Shown: positions 1-10,783 of the stretch, one piece after another | Layout: each line of letters starts with the position of its first letter | How positions within the stretch are numbered: the first letter of the stretch is position 1 | Assembly: GCA_026120035.1 (NCBI GenBank) | Contig: JALRME010000015.1 | Coordinates: forward strand, 551,830-615,829 | DNA length: 64,000 bases | Source of the DNA: Coleophoma eucalyptorum | Lineage: Eukaryota > Ascomycota > Leotiomycetes > Helotiales > Dermateaceae | Reading direction: 5' to 3' | The notes under the pieces: model-generated | The model's database searches: none | What the model was told of the DNA's origin: nothing | The model's input: the letters and a program-made list of their open reading frames with translations, nothing else | Program-made: the position numbers and the translations under genes

Positions 1-637
1 ACTTCACTTCAACAACAGTAGAAGCTAATAATAGTAGGATATCCTTGCCATCCTCTCCACAGTCCTCTCCAGCCCTTTCAGCACCGCACAACCCACATTA
101 TCCTATCAGGCTATCAAAGCCCTACAAACTTTAATCCTCAACTGTTGGCCGAGGATGGTGGAGCCCATGCACCGTAATGAAATCATTATGCTGCTAGTTC
201 TGTGCTGGAACACGCTTGAGACGGAGCAGCACGAAGAGAAAGGAATGGGTAAGAGGGGGCAGAAACAGAGGGAAGAGATGAAAAGGGAGATTAAGATCAC
301 AGGGAGGCTGCTTGTTGCTTCTATTTCTTCGGTGGAGGATGAAAAACAGGGAGTTGACATCAGGGAAGAACTTACACCGTTGATGAAGGTTGATGCCGGT
401 GTTCAAGTGATTTTTGGGTTAGAGGCACCACCAAATTAAAGGTTATCCGAGCTCTGTCAGCTCCAGAGATTTTGGACATATGTTTGCATTGGAACCAGAT
501 GGCGCTACTGAGAAATTCTGAGGGCAAAACACGCAATACAGCGCATCAATATGGGATTCTGTTGGGTATCATACGCAAGAAAACTTCAACGCCAAAATCC
601 AAATCTAAATGCAAACCAAAATCGGATGAATATACCC
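1..637. other. Left-edge intergenic sequence, no gene seen
   Basis: This is the stretch downstream of the FIG4 stop codon. Several short open frames overlap on both strands here, but none has a recognisable motif, a plausible intron structure or a partner exon. It probably holds the FIG4 3' UTR. A possible last FIG4 exon could also lie here if the donor-like site at about 672 is used. Confidence 0.5.
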
Positions 638-3600
638 TCAATCAACAGGTTGCTGCTTGAACAAAGACTTACCTAGCAACCACTTCCGATAAGCCTTATA
701 CCGCTTCTTTGGCAAGTCCTCCTCCGCAACTGTCAACGGATTCTCCGCGACGGTTAAGAAGTCTGCATACTCAGCTAAATCATCCTCGGTCGCATAGCTC
801 GCAAGGTTTGCATCCTGCCAACTCCCATTGACGAAATCGAGGTACTCGGTCTCGATATCGGAGGTCGGGGTTTCGGTCGAGACGACCAAAGGGAGCGTTT
901 GTGGATGGCTGATGTAATTGGCGTAATCTTCGGCTTCTTGGCCGGAAACGGATGGATTTAGTGACTCGTGCACTACTTGGGTAAATGTCCATTGTGCAGC
1001 TTTGGATTTGTCGAGCGGAGTGAGCTTTTGTTTAGGTCGTGGTTCTTCGGCAAATCCGGCGCTGGGTTCTTTCATAATTCCATGGTGAGCGTTATCTTTC
1101 TCATGGATAGGCTGTAGCCATCGCTGAATTGAGATTCGTTTTGTGTTTCCTGCAACGCCAGCTTTCATGGATAATGTATCCTCTGGAGGGTGTGGCTGCT
1201 GCTCCTCCTTCGGCTCTTCCTGCTGCTGCAGTTGTTGTTGTTCTTCTTCTTGTGGGTCAACGATTGTAACCTCTTTTTTGGCCTTTTTCCTCTCCGGCAC
1301 ATCTTGATCAAGCTCGGTGCGAACTTTGAAAGGACTAAGATCATATCTACCATCTTGCGTGGATCTTAATGGTATATATCGGAGAGTTGAATTCATCCTC
1401 CCCATATACGAGAACACTTTGAGAAATGACGAAAGTGCCAGAGGTTTGTAATATTCTTGCCAGTAGTCATCGAAAAAGTCCAATGGTCTGCCAACTACCT
1501 GGCCACACGGGCTAACAGTAGCAGGTAGTGTACGTCTCTCCAAATATTCTGGAGTGTACCATTTGATATAGCTTCGACGTCTTTTTCCTGACCAGGCCCG
1601 AGGATTAGCATGGTGTAGATAGTAGTCTGTAACAAGGTCCCACAGCATGGGCTGGCCATGTGCAAAGACATAGTTTCCAAGGAACAGATTGTAAGCTTCC
1701 TGGCGTTGCCCATCTAAGAAAGAGTTGTTATAGTATCGCTTGAAGCTTTCCACCATATCTCTCGAATGACTTGTCCATTGATTAATCTTGCGATATGTCT
1801 CCATAGTATTTACAAGCTGAGACCCGCCATATTGAATCGCTATAGTGTCGCCATGATCGTGATACATGTGGGTGAAGAGGTTCACTGCATCAGTGTCATA
1901 GTCGATGGATGTATCGCCTATGATACCCAGTGCATGTAGCTGGTGACCAAGAGCTCTTTTCCCAATGACAAATTGGGCGGCATTAGTACGATCTAAACAA
2001 TCTATGCAGTTCGTTCTCGCAACTCCATTTTGGACTTTGGGCGTTGTCGTCTTGCCATCTCCATTATGGAAGAATCCAGTCGTCGTGACTACTTCTTCGG
2101 CAATGCTTTCTAACGTCCCAATCACGTCTTGATCTCGACTTTTTGATGCTCGGCTCATGTCCCAAGCTTTATGAATTATTTTCTTGTCAGTGGGTAGGAA
2201 TTGGTTCAAGTAGTTGATGGCATGGGTGAATTCCTGTAATAATTTGGACTCTCGTGGCGTTCGTTCCTTGGCTTTAACAAGATTCAAGACGTATACCGGA
2301 GCCCCATATCTTTTAAAAAGGTTGTCAAAGTGCAGTGCGGCAGCACCATAAAAGGGGTCAACGAGATTTAGCTCAATCGGCGGTTTTGGTGTAACACCTG
2401 TGTTGTCCTGGGTCCAATAAAGCGGTATACTCCCCCGGTGCTGCACATAGGATGTAAAATTCGGATTTGCAAAGAGCCTTGGGCCTGGCGCATGGAATGA
2501 AGTAGTCAGAACTTCGGCAACTATCTGCTCAGTTTCGACATCGTTTGCAACATAGCCCTATAATTGTTATACTCGGCAACAACCTATAGCACCCTGCGTA
2601 ACTTACCAGATCATTTGCTCCACGCTTTAGGAAACGAGCACCGGCAAAATACCTTGAACGCCTGGCAATTATCGTAATATATACAGTGCGGCCGTAGATA
2701 GAGAGTGCTTCAAAGGTTAGAACAATTGCCTTCCTCGTGTGGAGAACATACCAGCTTGATCAATGTATCCGTGAATGGTTGGTAAGCACCAATCATAAGT
2801 ATTTTTCAGCGCATCAGTAGCAGGCTCAAGAAGGTAGCTATTCCACACAAACATAGAATTGTAGTCCTGCTTATGTGGATATGCCATGCCCTTGGCAACA
2901 GCCTCCCGTTCGATTGTGATGTTGTGCTGTAGAGTTCGGGTAATGTCATAGGAGTAACTGAAGTAGAAGGACCTGGTCAGGTCTAGGTTGTTCAGAATTC
3001 CTAAAAATCGGGTTTCTTCATTATTAATCCTGGGGTCAGCCTTGAAGCGTGAGTTGGCTGCAGTAGTCAATGGGACCAGCTCGGTACCGTCCACTTGATA
3101 GACTGCATGGCCTCCAATCATGGCAACCTGTCGTCGTTTTGTAATGGTGAGCATGTAATATGCCCCCGTGAATCGAATAAATCCAAGAAGCCCCCACGTG
3201 CTACTCTTCAACTTCAGCCCTCCTGTAGCTTTGTTGCCATCTTCAATTGTATTGAGCACGTTCGTCATTTCTTCTTTGTTGTAGACGATATCATCCTCGC
3301 CAATACTCAGCTGACCACTGTCGGCAGTCCGGTCGATTTTCAAGATCCTAAAACGTCGATCCATGATATCGGCTCCAACGATATAGTAACGCGATGCTGT
3401 CTCATACAAGGAGAACTTGTGCATCTTGCACACCCCTTGATCGCCCACCTTTTCATATTCAGCACCCCTGCTTCGGTTCACATCTGAGGGAGGAGTTGAG
3501 GTCCGCTCAAACGGCTCAGCCATCGCAGATTCTTCTTCGGCCCCATCGTCTGCACTGAATCCCGTTCCAGGTCGCTTCGACCGGTCCAGACCGGGGGGAA

Positions 3601-3844
3601 GGTTGTGCTGGAGCGTAGGGAATTTTGGAAGGCCTTGATCATCAACATCTGTCCCATCTATGTCCAGACCTAAAGGCGAGGTCATAGCCGACGTCTGGGG
3701 GGAGCCATCGTCGGTAGTGAAGGAGCGGTCGTCAAAGTGAGCATTGCTCGGTGCATTCCCCGCGTCGCTGGGGTCAGGAGAGGAGTCTCGAGGAGCAGAG
3801 TCATGCTCGTGGCTGCTAGCCATGGCGATGCAATGATGGTGCAA
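638..3844 (-). CDS. FIG4: Fig4-type SAC-domain phosphoinositide 5-phosphatase, 3 exons
   Basis: Predicted polyphosphoinositide phosphatase that removes the 5-phosphate of PtdIns(3,5)P2 on vacuole/endosome membranes, working with Fab1 and Vac14 (family knowledge). Exons are 3844-2752, 2707-2607 and 2557-638, giving about 1037 aa. The 44- and 49-bp introns join in frame to give [20 protein letters not shown] and [19 protein letters not shown], both typical Fig4 sequence. The SAC catalytic CX5RT motif is visible as [15 protein letters not shown] in exon 3. The N-terminal ~120 residues are acidic and Ser/Pro-rich, and a Gln/Glu-rich tract lies near residue 820. The start could be 3844 or the next Met at 3823 (MASSHEH). 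A GGTAAGT donor-like site at 673-667, after YRKWLLG, could lead to another short last exon, so the final 10 residues are uncertain. It is divergent to the DnaJ gene. Confidence 0.9.
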
Positions 3845-4688
3845 GACGTTGCGCTCTGTTGCTACCGTGGTCCTTGGAGAGCGATCGGCAATGGCATAAT
3901 AGGAGCTAAGATATGGCGTCGAAGCGTACGAGGGCGAGTTATTGTCGGGAAGTATAGTTACCGCCGCGATGGGACAAGAGGCGCAGCTATTCTAGCGGTG
4001 CGGAGTGATCGTGTGCCGGGTAACTGGATCGAGGGTAGGTAAGTAGGTAGGTAGGTAGGTAGGTAGGTAGGAAGGAAGGCAGGTCGGTAGGTGGTAGGAG
4101 ATGAAAGCATCAATCAATGCAACAACGGCTTTGAAGTCCACCTTATCATACTTTTACCCCACAAGGCAAAGGAAGTCAAAGTTCAGCCTTGCCTTACGTA
4201 AAGCTGGCGTCCGGGAGGGGAGAAGCACCGGCAGCGCACCTTTCTCGCTTTCCGTCCAATTTCTCGAAGCAATAATTCCTGTCGCTCTGCAGGTCGAGCG
4301 TCCAATATTGGCGTCTGCATTTTCATGTGATTCCCGACGCGGACAACAAACCATACCGCCGCCATCATCTCTACAAATCATCGTACAAGATTCCCTTTTT
4401 ATTCATCCTTTTACTTTTCCTCCCCTCCCCACCTTTTCTTTCTTTTCTGCCTGCCATAACTTTTGTTCTCGTCCCTTCCTTCCTCCCTTCTCCCTTTCCC
4501 CTCCCTCATCCTTTTTTCCTGATGGTCGCCTCAATTTGAAATTGGACCGGACTGGACTGGACGGCACTACACTACACACTACCCTCCACTACTCTTCGTC
4601 GACTTCGAATCTTGGACCCTCCAGCATGCAAGATTCTTTGCCCGATTCTCAATCTCTCTTTCTCCCCTGATGCCTCTTTCAAGTCGCC
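3845..4688. promoter_or_regulatory. Divergent promoter region between FIG4 and the DnaJ gene
   Basis: About 840 bp separate the two divergent start codons. The half nearer the DnaJ gene (about 4380-4680) is strongly pyrimidine-rich on the + strand (runs of CTTTTC, CCCTCC), as is common in fungal promoters and 5' leaders. A GGTA microsatellite lies at 4034-4097. Open frames here are low-complexity and I do not call them genes. Confidence 0.5.
4034..4097. repeat. GGTA tetranucleotide microsatellite
   Basis: Near-perfect (GTAG)n from about 4034 to 4070 is followed by imperfect GAAGGAAGGCAGGTCGGTAG units to about 4097. It lies in the FIG4/DnaJ intergenic region. Confidence 0.9.
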
Positions 4689-5795
4689 ATGTCTGATGAG
4701 CATCAGACTCAAGAGCAGCGTGCCGTCTCAGATGTCAAAAACCATATCATTCAAGGTTGGTGCATCCCCAACTCGCTACCTGGGTTTGCATGTGATCCAC
4801 CCTCGCCCGACCCAACAACCTTTTATCCCCGATCAATGCTAATCACTACCGATTTAGACGTCCTGCACGAAGAAGATGTATGGAATCCATTCTCTGCTCT
4901 GTTACCATTGAATTCAATGCGCGCATCATCCCGTCATATACCACGGCTGATTCGATCTAGTTGTATAAAATTCTGGGCGCATCCAGAAACGCCTCGGCTG
5001 CTGATTTGCGACGATGTTATCTCGAACGCTCGAAGGTTGTCCATCCCGACAAACCCCCCTTTCACGCTCAGTCGACAAGGTAATTCCTCCTGCTGCGCAT
5101 CTTCCCGGTATTATTCTAAGAATTTTAGTGCCTTCCAAAGACTTGGCTTCGCATTCGACATTCTTAAATCCCCCAGCGCGCGCAGAACTTACGATAGGGC
5201 ATCAAAACCCACCTCGTCTCAGTTACCGGACAAGACGACCTTCCTAGGTGGGGAGCATACATTCCGGAGTGCCGTAGAATCAATATTACAAGAATTCATG
5301 ACTGGCGATTTTGTGATAGTGCGACGATGGCTTGAGTCTCTACATTCACGATATCCCAACCTTGTTAGTGAAGAGGTTGTGGTTAATGTCGAACGAAGTT
5401 TTATTCGGATTCGCGAGCTAGTCCTCACCACGAGGACATACGCTTTACTTATATATATTGAATTGGGTCGAATTCACCGCGTACAGAAACGCCTGATGGG
5501 ACTTGGTTACTTGGACGTGGTCGGAAGAACTCGTCTCACGATCCATTTAGTGCGAGTTACTCTTGCCGTTCCTATGCGTGTCGACCGAGCTCTCAAAGAG
5601 CGCGAGGAAAAGGCCTGGAGGGCCAAGGTTGCAGGATTGCAAGCCGCGGGCATAGTCCCAACGGAAAGCATGAGAAATGCCGGTATACTAAATGAACGGG
5701 TTAGCAAGGTTTTGGAGTTCATCGTTGGCGCTGCTGGGAAAGACGAAGGCGCCGACGAGGCATGGAGTACGAAAATGGCTCATGCAGCGCATTGA
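4689..5795 (+). CDS. DnaJ (J-domain) protein, 4 exons including a 20-nt exon
   Basis: Predicted Hsp40-type co-chaperone of unknown client. The unspliced frame hides the J domain. Splicing exons 4689-4755, 4858-4877, 4961-5079 and 5129-5795 restores it: DVLHEEDLYKILGASRNAS, then DLRRCYLERSKVVHPDK with the HPD tripeptide, then AFQRLGFAFDILKSPSARR. All junctions keep phase and the protein is 290 aa. After the J domain comes a fungus-specific region of about 200 aa that starts FLGGEHTFRSAVESIL and has helical charged segments (REEKAWRAKVAGLQAAG). I recall this layout from uncharacterised ascomycete DnaJ proteins. Exon 2 is only 20 nt and supplies DVLHEED just before the first J-domain helix. It is transcribed away from FIG4. 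Confidence 0.85.
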   Translation: MSDEHQTQEQRAVSDVKNHIIQGWCIPNSLPGFACDPPSPDPTTFYPRSMLITTDLDVLHEEDVWNPFSALLPLNSMRASSRHIPRLIRSSCIKFWAHPETPRLLICDDVISNARRLSIPTNPPFTLSRQGNSSCCASSRYYSKNFSAFQRLGFAFDILKSPSARRTYDRASKPTSSQLPDKTTFLGGEHTFRSAVESILQEFMTGDFVIVRRWLESLHSRYPNLVSEEVVVNVERSFIRIRELVLTTRTYALLIYIELGRIHRVQKRLMGLGYLDVVGRTRLTIHLVRVTLAVPMRVDRALKEREEKAWRAKVAGLQAAGIVPTESMRNAGILNERVSKVLEFIVGAAGKDEGADEAWSTKMAHAAH

Positions 5796-6420
5796 GGCAT
5801 TCAGGAATTGATGATCGGTTGGATATCTCTTTAGCGGCATAGCTTTGTCGGCGTTCTGGTTATGCTGCGATATATGATAATGAGGCGTAGGACTTATACA
5901 AGAGTTATGTTTGCGTTGGTTTTTTTTTTAATTTTCTGGGGTTTTTTTTCTTTTATAAAAGCCGAGTTCTTGGTGAAGTGTTTACAAACGATCAGAAGTC
6001 GTTGCTGCATCGAGTGGCAGCCATCTTATTCCATATTGTTATTAGTTTTCTTGAGCGTAATCTACCAGATCATGTGCCTTTCTGTAGCTCGAGGAACACC
6101 TTATAGGTGTTCTTCATCCGAAAGTACTTTACATTACTTCTTTCCTGTGCAGCCGTATGAAAATATAGAAGTCTTTAGCCACGAAAGATTACATAAACCA
6201 GGAAGTGTGTCTACGCTCTTCGCAGAAATGAAGAACGTGACATGAAAGATGCATTTTCATTATAATGGTCTTGAAGACTGGAGGTACTCCTAGCACTGTT
6301 TCCAGGATCTGTAATCGGGAAAAAGATGTTCGAAGCTGCAATATTCAAAAGTTCGGAAGAATAGTGGTGGAATTACGAATTCAAACTATATACTGTTACA
6401 TAACTAGCCTGCTGAATGCA
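5796..6420. other. Convergent gap, no gene seen
   Basis: This lies between the DnaJ stop and the methyltransferase stop. It has T-rich runs near 5920-5950 and is probably the 3' UTRs of the two convergent genes. The longest open frame (5862-6245) shows no motif and is rejected. Confidence 0.5.
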
Positions 6421-7493
6421 TCAAGGCTTCCTGCCAGTGACCAAGATATTAACTCTCTCCGTCGTGAATGGCTGTCCCTCGCCATACTTCGCATTACACG
6501 TCCTAAGCACTACCTCTCTAATCAACGGTCTACATCTCGCCTTCTGCTCTGCCGTCCAATACTTATCCGTAACCATCTCAATGAACGCCTCGTAGATGTC
6601 GACAAAGTCCTCGGCATTGTGCATTGGCATGTGCACCGAGAGCAGCTCGACCTTGATGTCGACAAAGCCTGCCGCCGCTAGCATATCCTTGCAGTACGAC
6701 GGGATGTGCCAGGCACCGGTGGCCCACGCGATGATCAGCTCATCGGAGGTCTTGGGCCATGCGGGCGCGTTGGGCAATGTGCTGATGGCATGTTGTACAT
6801 CTGCGTTCCAAGCCTCGTAGAACCAGGTTGAGATGGAATAGGTCCCACCTGATTTGCACATGCGGAAACACTCTGTTGGAGACTGGTTAAGAGCTGTGGA
6901 CGTCTAGAATGGGTTTGGGGATTTTGAACTTACCATCGACTGCGGAAATCGGGTCCGGGACCAGCATGAGTGCCATTGCGAGGATAATGTGGTCAAACTC
7001 CTCGCTTGGAAGGCCGGTATCCTGGAACAAGCATCAGCACTATAAGATATTTCACTTAGTGAGCAGAATAACATACCATAGCATTAACAAGTACAGCCTT
7101 TGCATTCGTCCACTGGTTCTGCTCGATTCTCTTCTTAACATGCGCTAGCTGACTCTTGGAGAAATCTCCACACGTGAGGTCAAGCTTGTCTCTCGAGCCC
7201 TCGCCATCTGTAATCTGTTGAAGATGCGCAGATATAACACCCGTGCCGCAGCAGAGATCCAAGACCTTGATGGGCTTGGTGATTCCATACAGACCAGCTT
7301 GGTGCAGGAGAGGCGTGGCAAAGGGCCCCGTAATACGCTCGACGCGCGAGTACATATTGCCAATCTCGGGGTTGAGCCAGAGCTCGCCGGAGAACTTGGT
7401 GTCTTGCACGAAATTCTTCTTGCTGTTCATTCGCGTGCCGTTGCTCTTGTCTCCGGATGCACCGAAGGCTTGTCCTCGCGTCGGCATAGGCAT
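6421..7493 (-). CDS. Class I SAM-dependent methyltransferase, 3 exons
   Basis: Predicted small-molecule methyltransferase of the UbiE/COQ5-like Rossmann class; substrate unknown. Exons are 7493-7077, 7021-6934 and 6872-6421, phases closing to 318 aa. Motif I is KVLDLCCGTGVISAHL (about residue 82). The acidic loop LDLTCGDFSKSQL follows, and exon 2 gives the post-I strand DTGLPSEEFDHIILAMALML. Exon 3 begins ECFRMCKSGGTYSISTWF, the usual strand-5 region. The C-terminal half (PAWPKTSDELIIAW, AGFVDIKVELLSVHM) resembles fungal stand-alone methyltransferases often found near secondary-metabolism genes, but no synthase gene is nearby. It could act on a lipid, quinone or metabolite. Confidence 0.82.
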
Positions 7494-10292
7494 TTTGGTT
7501 GTTATTGACTGTTTAGTCCTGTGCTTGGAAAATGAGGTGCGGATGGCGTTGAGAATAAACTTGAAGCTGTGAATGATATGATTGCTGATTGTGACGGACC
7601 TTTGCCTGGAAACATTGCTGTTTTATACATGTTGGCCCGCCGTAGGAAATTTACCATTCCCTTGACAGGAATACTTTGATTCAAGCATTTGTATCTCGCA
7701 AGACTGAGTGTTGCAGCCAAGAGAGCCCATCGTGATCTTGCAACTCACACGGTCGTGGGCAAGTGAAATCTATTGTCTTTTCCAAGCCTCTCAGGAGGGT
7801 GTTGTCTCGTGGTTGGGTAATTTTTGGAAGAAGAACTAGAAAATTTAATGCCTCTCTCAGAATTAGGTACTGTGCTTAGATGGCTGCAGCTTGGGATAGC
7901 TGAGCAGGGCAGCCCAGCAAGAAACGAAGTTCGTTCGAGATCTGTCCATGCAGAAGCAATTCCTACAGGGCTTTAGAGTTACAGCAAAACATTGTTTGCA
8001 GCATCCTAAGAAGCTGGAGGTCAGAAACAAGTCGTCTTGTATATTGGATTGTTGATTGGACGGTTGTTGGTTTTAGGTTCTAGGTGTCAAGTATCAATCA
8101 ACCCTCCTACTCATTCTCCTTTTCGTGGTTCAGGGCAGTTTAAGCGACGACGACTCGCAACGTCAGACTGCTTGTTGGTTTGACATGTTCTCTTTCCCCA
8201 GTCGAGCGCTTTCTGACTGGTGCACTGAGCGTGGGACTAAACGTCGTGTCTTTCAGATTGCTTTGAAACAGGTGGGATGACGTCTGTTCACTTCGCTGGT
8301 TTTCGAACCGCCTTTGAATTGCATACTATGGAGGAGCCTTGTGGACTGATCATGTTTGAATTATTTGTTGTGTGTCAAAATATAAGGCAAGGTGAAGCGA
8401 ATGGTTGCGAGCTCCTTGGCTTGGCGCTATGCTCTATGCTCTGGAGGATGTGGAAGCGATCATGGCACTTGGAACCGATGATGGTTAGATGAAAGGTTTA
8501 ATGACAGATAGGATGAATAGTTGAGCTCCTTGGTTATTCCCGAGCACTGTTTGATCAGGCGTTCCCAGCGTCATGCTGTCTCATAGAGCTGACCGGGAAG
8601 CTAGGCCGTGTGCGCTTAGAGTACCTACTGACATATGCAGTGGTTCCGTCAATGTCTCATATATGACAGATATATATTTGAAAACTCCATAGATCTAAAT
8701 CGAAGCCCTGAATTTCTTATTTTTGAACAACCGAAAAAACCTTGTCGGTAGTTGCACTATGAAAACCCACTTCACTAAAAAGTCCTTTTTCGCCTTTTCC
8801 CCCTCTTTTTTGGAGAAGCATCTGCCAACATGGGCAGTATAAGAGAATAAAATGGTTCAGCCTAACTTTCGAGGCGCCTTGTACAACCAGCGTTTCAACA
8901 ATCGGACAATGAAAATAAACTTGGCAGAATTCATTCGTTTTGCTCGGGTTGTATGGACGTCTCGTTATGCACAGGTCATTAATTGCCATGCATTGCATGG
9001 TTTATTTCAAGCCACTAAAGGTAGATCATTAAATTAAGCTTAGTGGCGGTGAGAACCCGAGGTGAATCACTTGGGGTTCACTGAGACCAAAATTAATCTA
9101 GAATTTAAGTTATGGTTTTTCTTTAGAAGGAAGCACGTAGCATTCTATATCAAAAGCAGTGATCTATATTCATGGGGGAAAATATAACAATGATAACTCT
9201 CGATATAATGACAAACTGTAGTACTATTTGTGGCTGGTATAAATTGCAGAAGAGGAAAGATCAGCTCGATTTTCTCCTCGGACTCTTACCAGTGGAGACA
9301 CCGTGTTCAAAGGAGCTCATATGAGAGAAGCTAAAGCCTACCCTTGTCATTTCAGCAGAGCAGCTGTCACAAAATCCGTAGAGTTTGGGGTTACTGCGGC
9401 ACTAGCTATATATGCACATCCATACCTCCTCGCATGCTGTAACTCTGACAGTTTTAATGAAGTTTTCAGCATCGTATATTCTTGCCTGATCATGGTCAAC
9501 ATTGGATCATTTGAAAAATGGGCGTTTGGCTTAGAACATTGTGGCCAATAGATCGAACTCAGCTGCCAAAGCAACAGGCCTCAGGTATAGTAGGGAGAGC
9601 TCGACATAAGGTTTGGGGGTGTCTATAAATCCTGAGAACTATAGAGCAACATCGGGATTCCATTTGCCAAAAGAAAAAAATTAAAAAGAAATAGACAAAA
9701 ATATAAGACCACCTTTTATCAAAAGGCTCTGTATAGTTGTAATGTGGTGTCGTGTTCAGAGCTCAAGACGTGACCAGAAACGAAGTCAGGGCCACTTGTT
9801 TTGATATACTGTCATACATCATGAAATATATTCACTCTTACAAATAAGTATACAATCCTACGTTAATTAACTTACTCGATAATATTAAGAAGGAATGTGA
9901 GCGATAGAGTTAATCAGAATGGAAGCTGCAAGTATCAATACCCAAGTAACATCAACAGGAATCACCAAAATAAAACAACTGAAAATTGAAAAAGAATCCC
10001 AATAATTGTTTAATAACTTACGAAACACATAAAGAGCGACCTATCTTAACATTTTGGAATATTCACTATCAATATTGAGAACGAAGGCTTCCATCTCATA
10101 CGTACCTGCTTCACGCATTCTAGGCGCGGGCGTTGCCAAGCAGAAACTCCATTTCCCTTAGGAAACCCCCCCCCCCGCCTCTCGATTGGGTTTTCCGGGT
10201 TCAATGCATTCCCAAAAGTTCAAAACTGCACTGACCATTGTTTGCGTCTGTATAACACGAAAGAAGGCGTTCTGCATCAAAACAAAGCAATT
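7494..10292. other. Long AT-rich intergenic region, no gene seen
   Basis: About 2.8 kb without a supportable gene. Short open frames (for example near 8277-8492, 8717-9037 and 9303-9574) occur on both strands at once with no motif. An 11-nt C run lies at 10166-10176, and AT-rich sequence dominates 9050-10100. I see no long terminal or inverted repeats by eye. Confidence 0.45.
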
Positions 10293-10393
10293 GGTTGTAT
10301 AGTGTAGCGGTTAGCACGTGGGATTTTGATAACATCAAGATCATCTGTTCAACAGACTTTCCTGAGACCCCGGTTCGAGCCCGGGTACGACCT
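10293..10393 (+). tRNA. tRNA-Gln (anticodon TTG) with a 29-nt intron
   Basis: All arms can be folded by hand. Acceptor GGTTGTA pairs with TACGACC (one G-T pair). The D arm is GTGT..GCAC. The anticodon stem is TGGGA/TCCTG (two wobble pairs). The T arm is CCCGG TTCGAGC CCGGG, and the discriminator is T. The loop reads TTTTGA+T, placing TTG at positions 34-36, which decodes CAA (Gln). A 29-nt intron (about 10330-10358) sits one base 3' of the anticodon, the canonical eukaryotic position. Removing it leaves 72 nt. A T-rich run follows directly (about 10394-10403), as expected for RNA polymerase III termination. Internal A box (TAGTGTAGCGGTTA) and B box (GGTTCGAGCC) are present. Confidence 0.9.
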
Positions 10394-10783
10394 TTCTTTT
10401 TTACCTTATTCTCCTCCTCAGATTGAGCGTTGATTAGACAGGTTTCCATGTTCGATTGGGGTTAATCTTTTTAATGGTCTTAGTGTTTACCTTTTTTTTG
10501 TTGCGATGTAGCGGTCCGTCGCTTACTCGGTAGGTTGTGTGGCTAAAGAGTGGCCTCGCTTAGGGCAAGAGCTTGTAATAGTGTGCGGATCGACTGCTTC
10601 TACCCATGAATTAAAACCCATCACATTGGCTGTTCAAATTAAGATTCAAGTGCGGCCTCAAGCATGTAGCTATATCATCTTTTGATATTATGACTACCTA
10701 ACTTGATTCCCACCACCAAGAGCTTTCATCAAACACTGCAAATATTGCCGCCTTCATACCATTCGGCGAATTGCCTTGGAGAA
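10394..10783. other. Gap between tRNA-Gln and the beta-galactosidase 3' end
   Basis: About 390 bp. A T run follows the tRNA gene. The rest is presumably the 3' UTR of the beta-galactosidase gene on the minus strand. No other feature is seen. Confidence 0.5.

Noticed and set aside
4101..4670. 189-codon frame upstream of the DnaJ gene
   Set aside because: It lies in the C/T-rich leader; the product is Phe/Pro/Ser low complexity. The J-domain gene starts just after it.
10500..10600. Possible second tRNA (TAGCGGTCCGTCGCTTACTCGG...)
   Set aside because: No acceptor or T-arm pairing could be formed; only short words resemble tRNA boxes.
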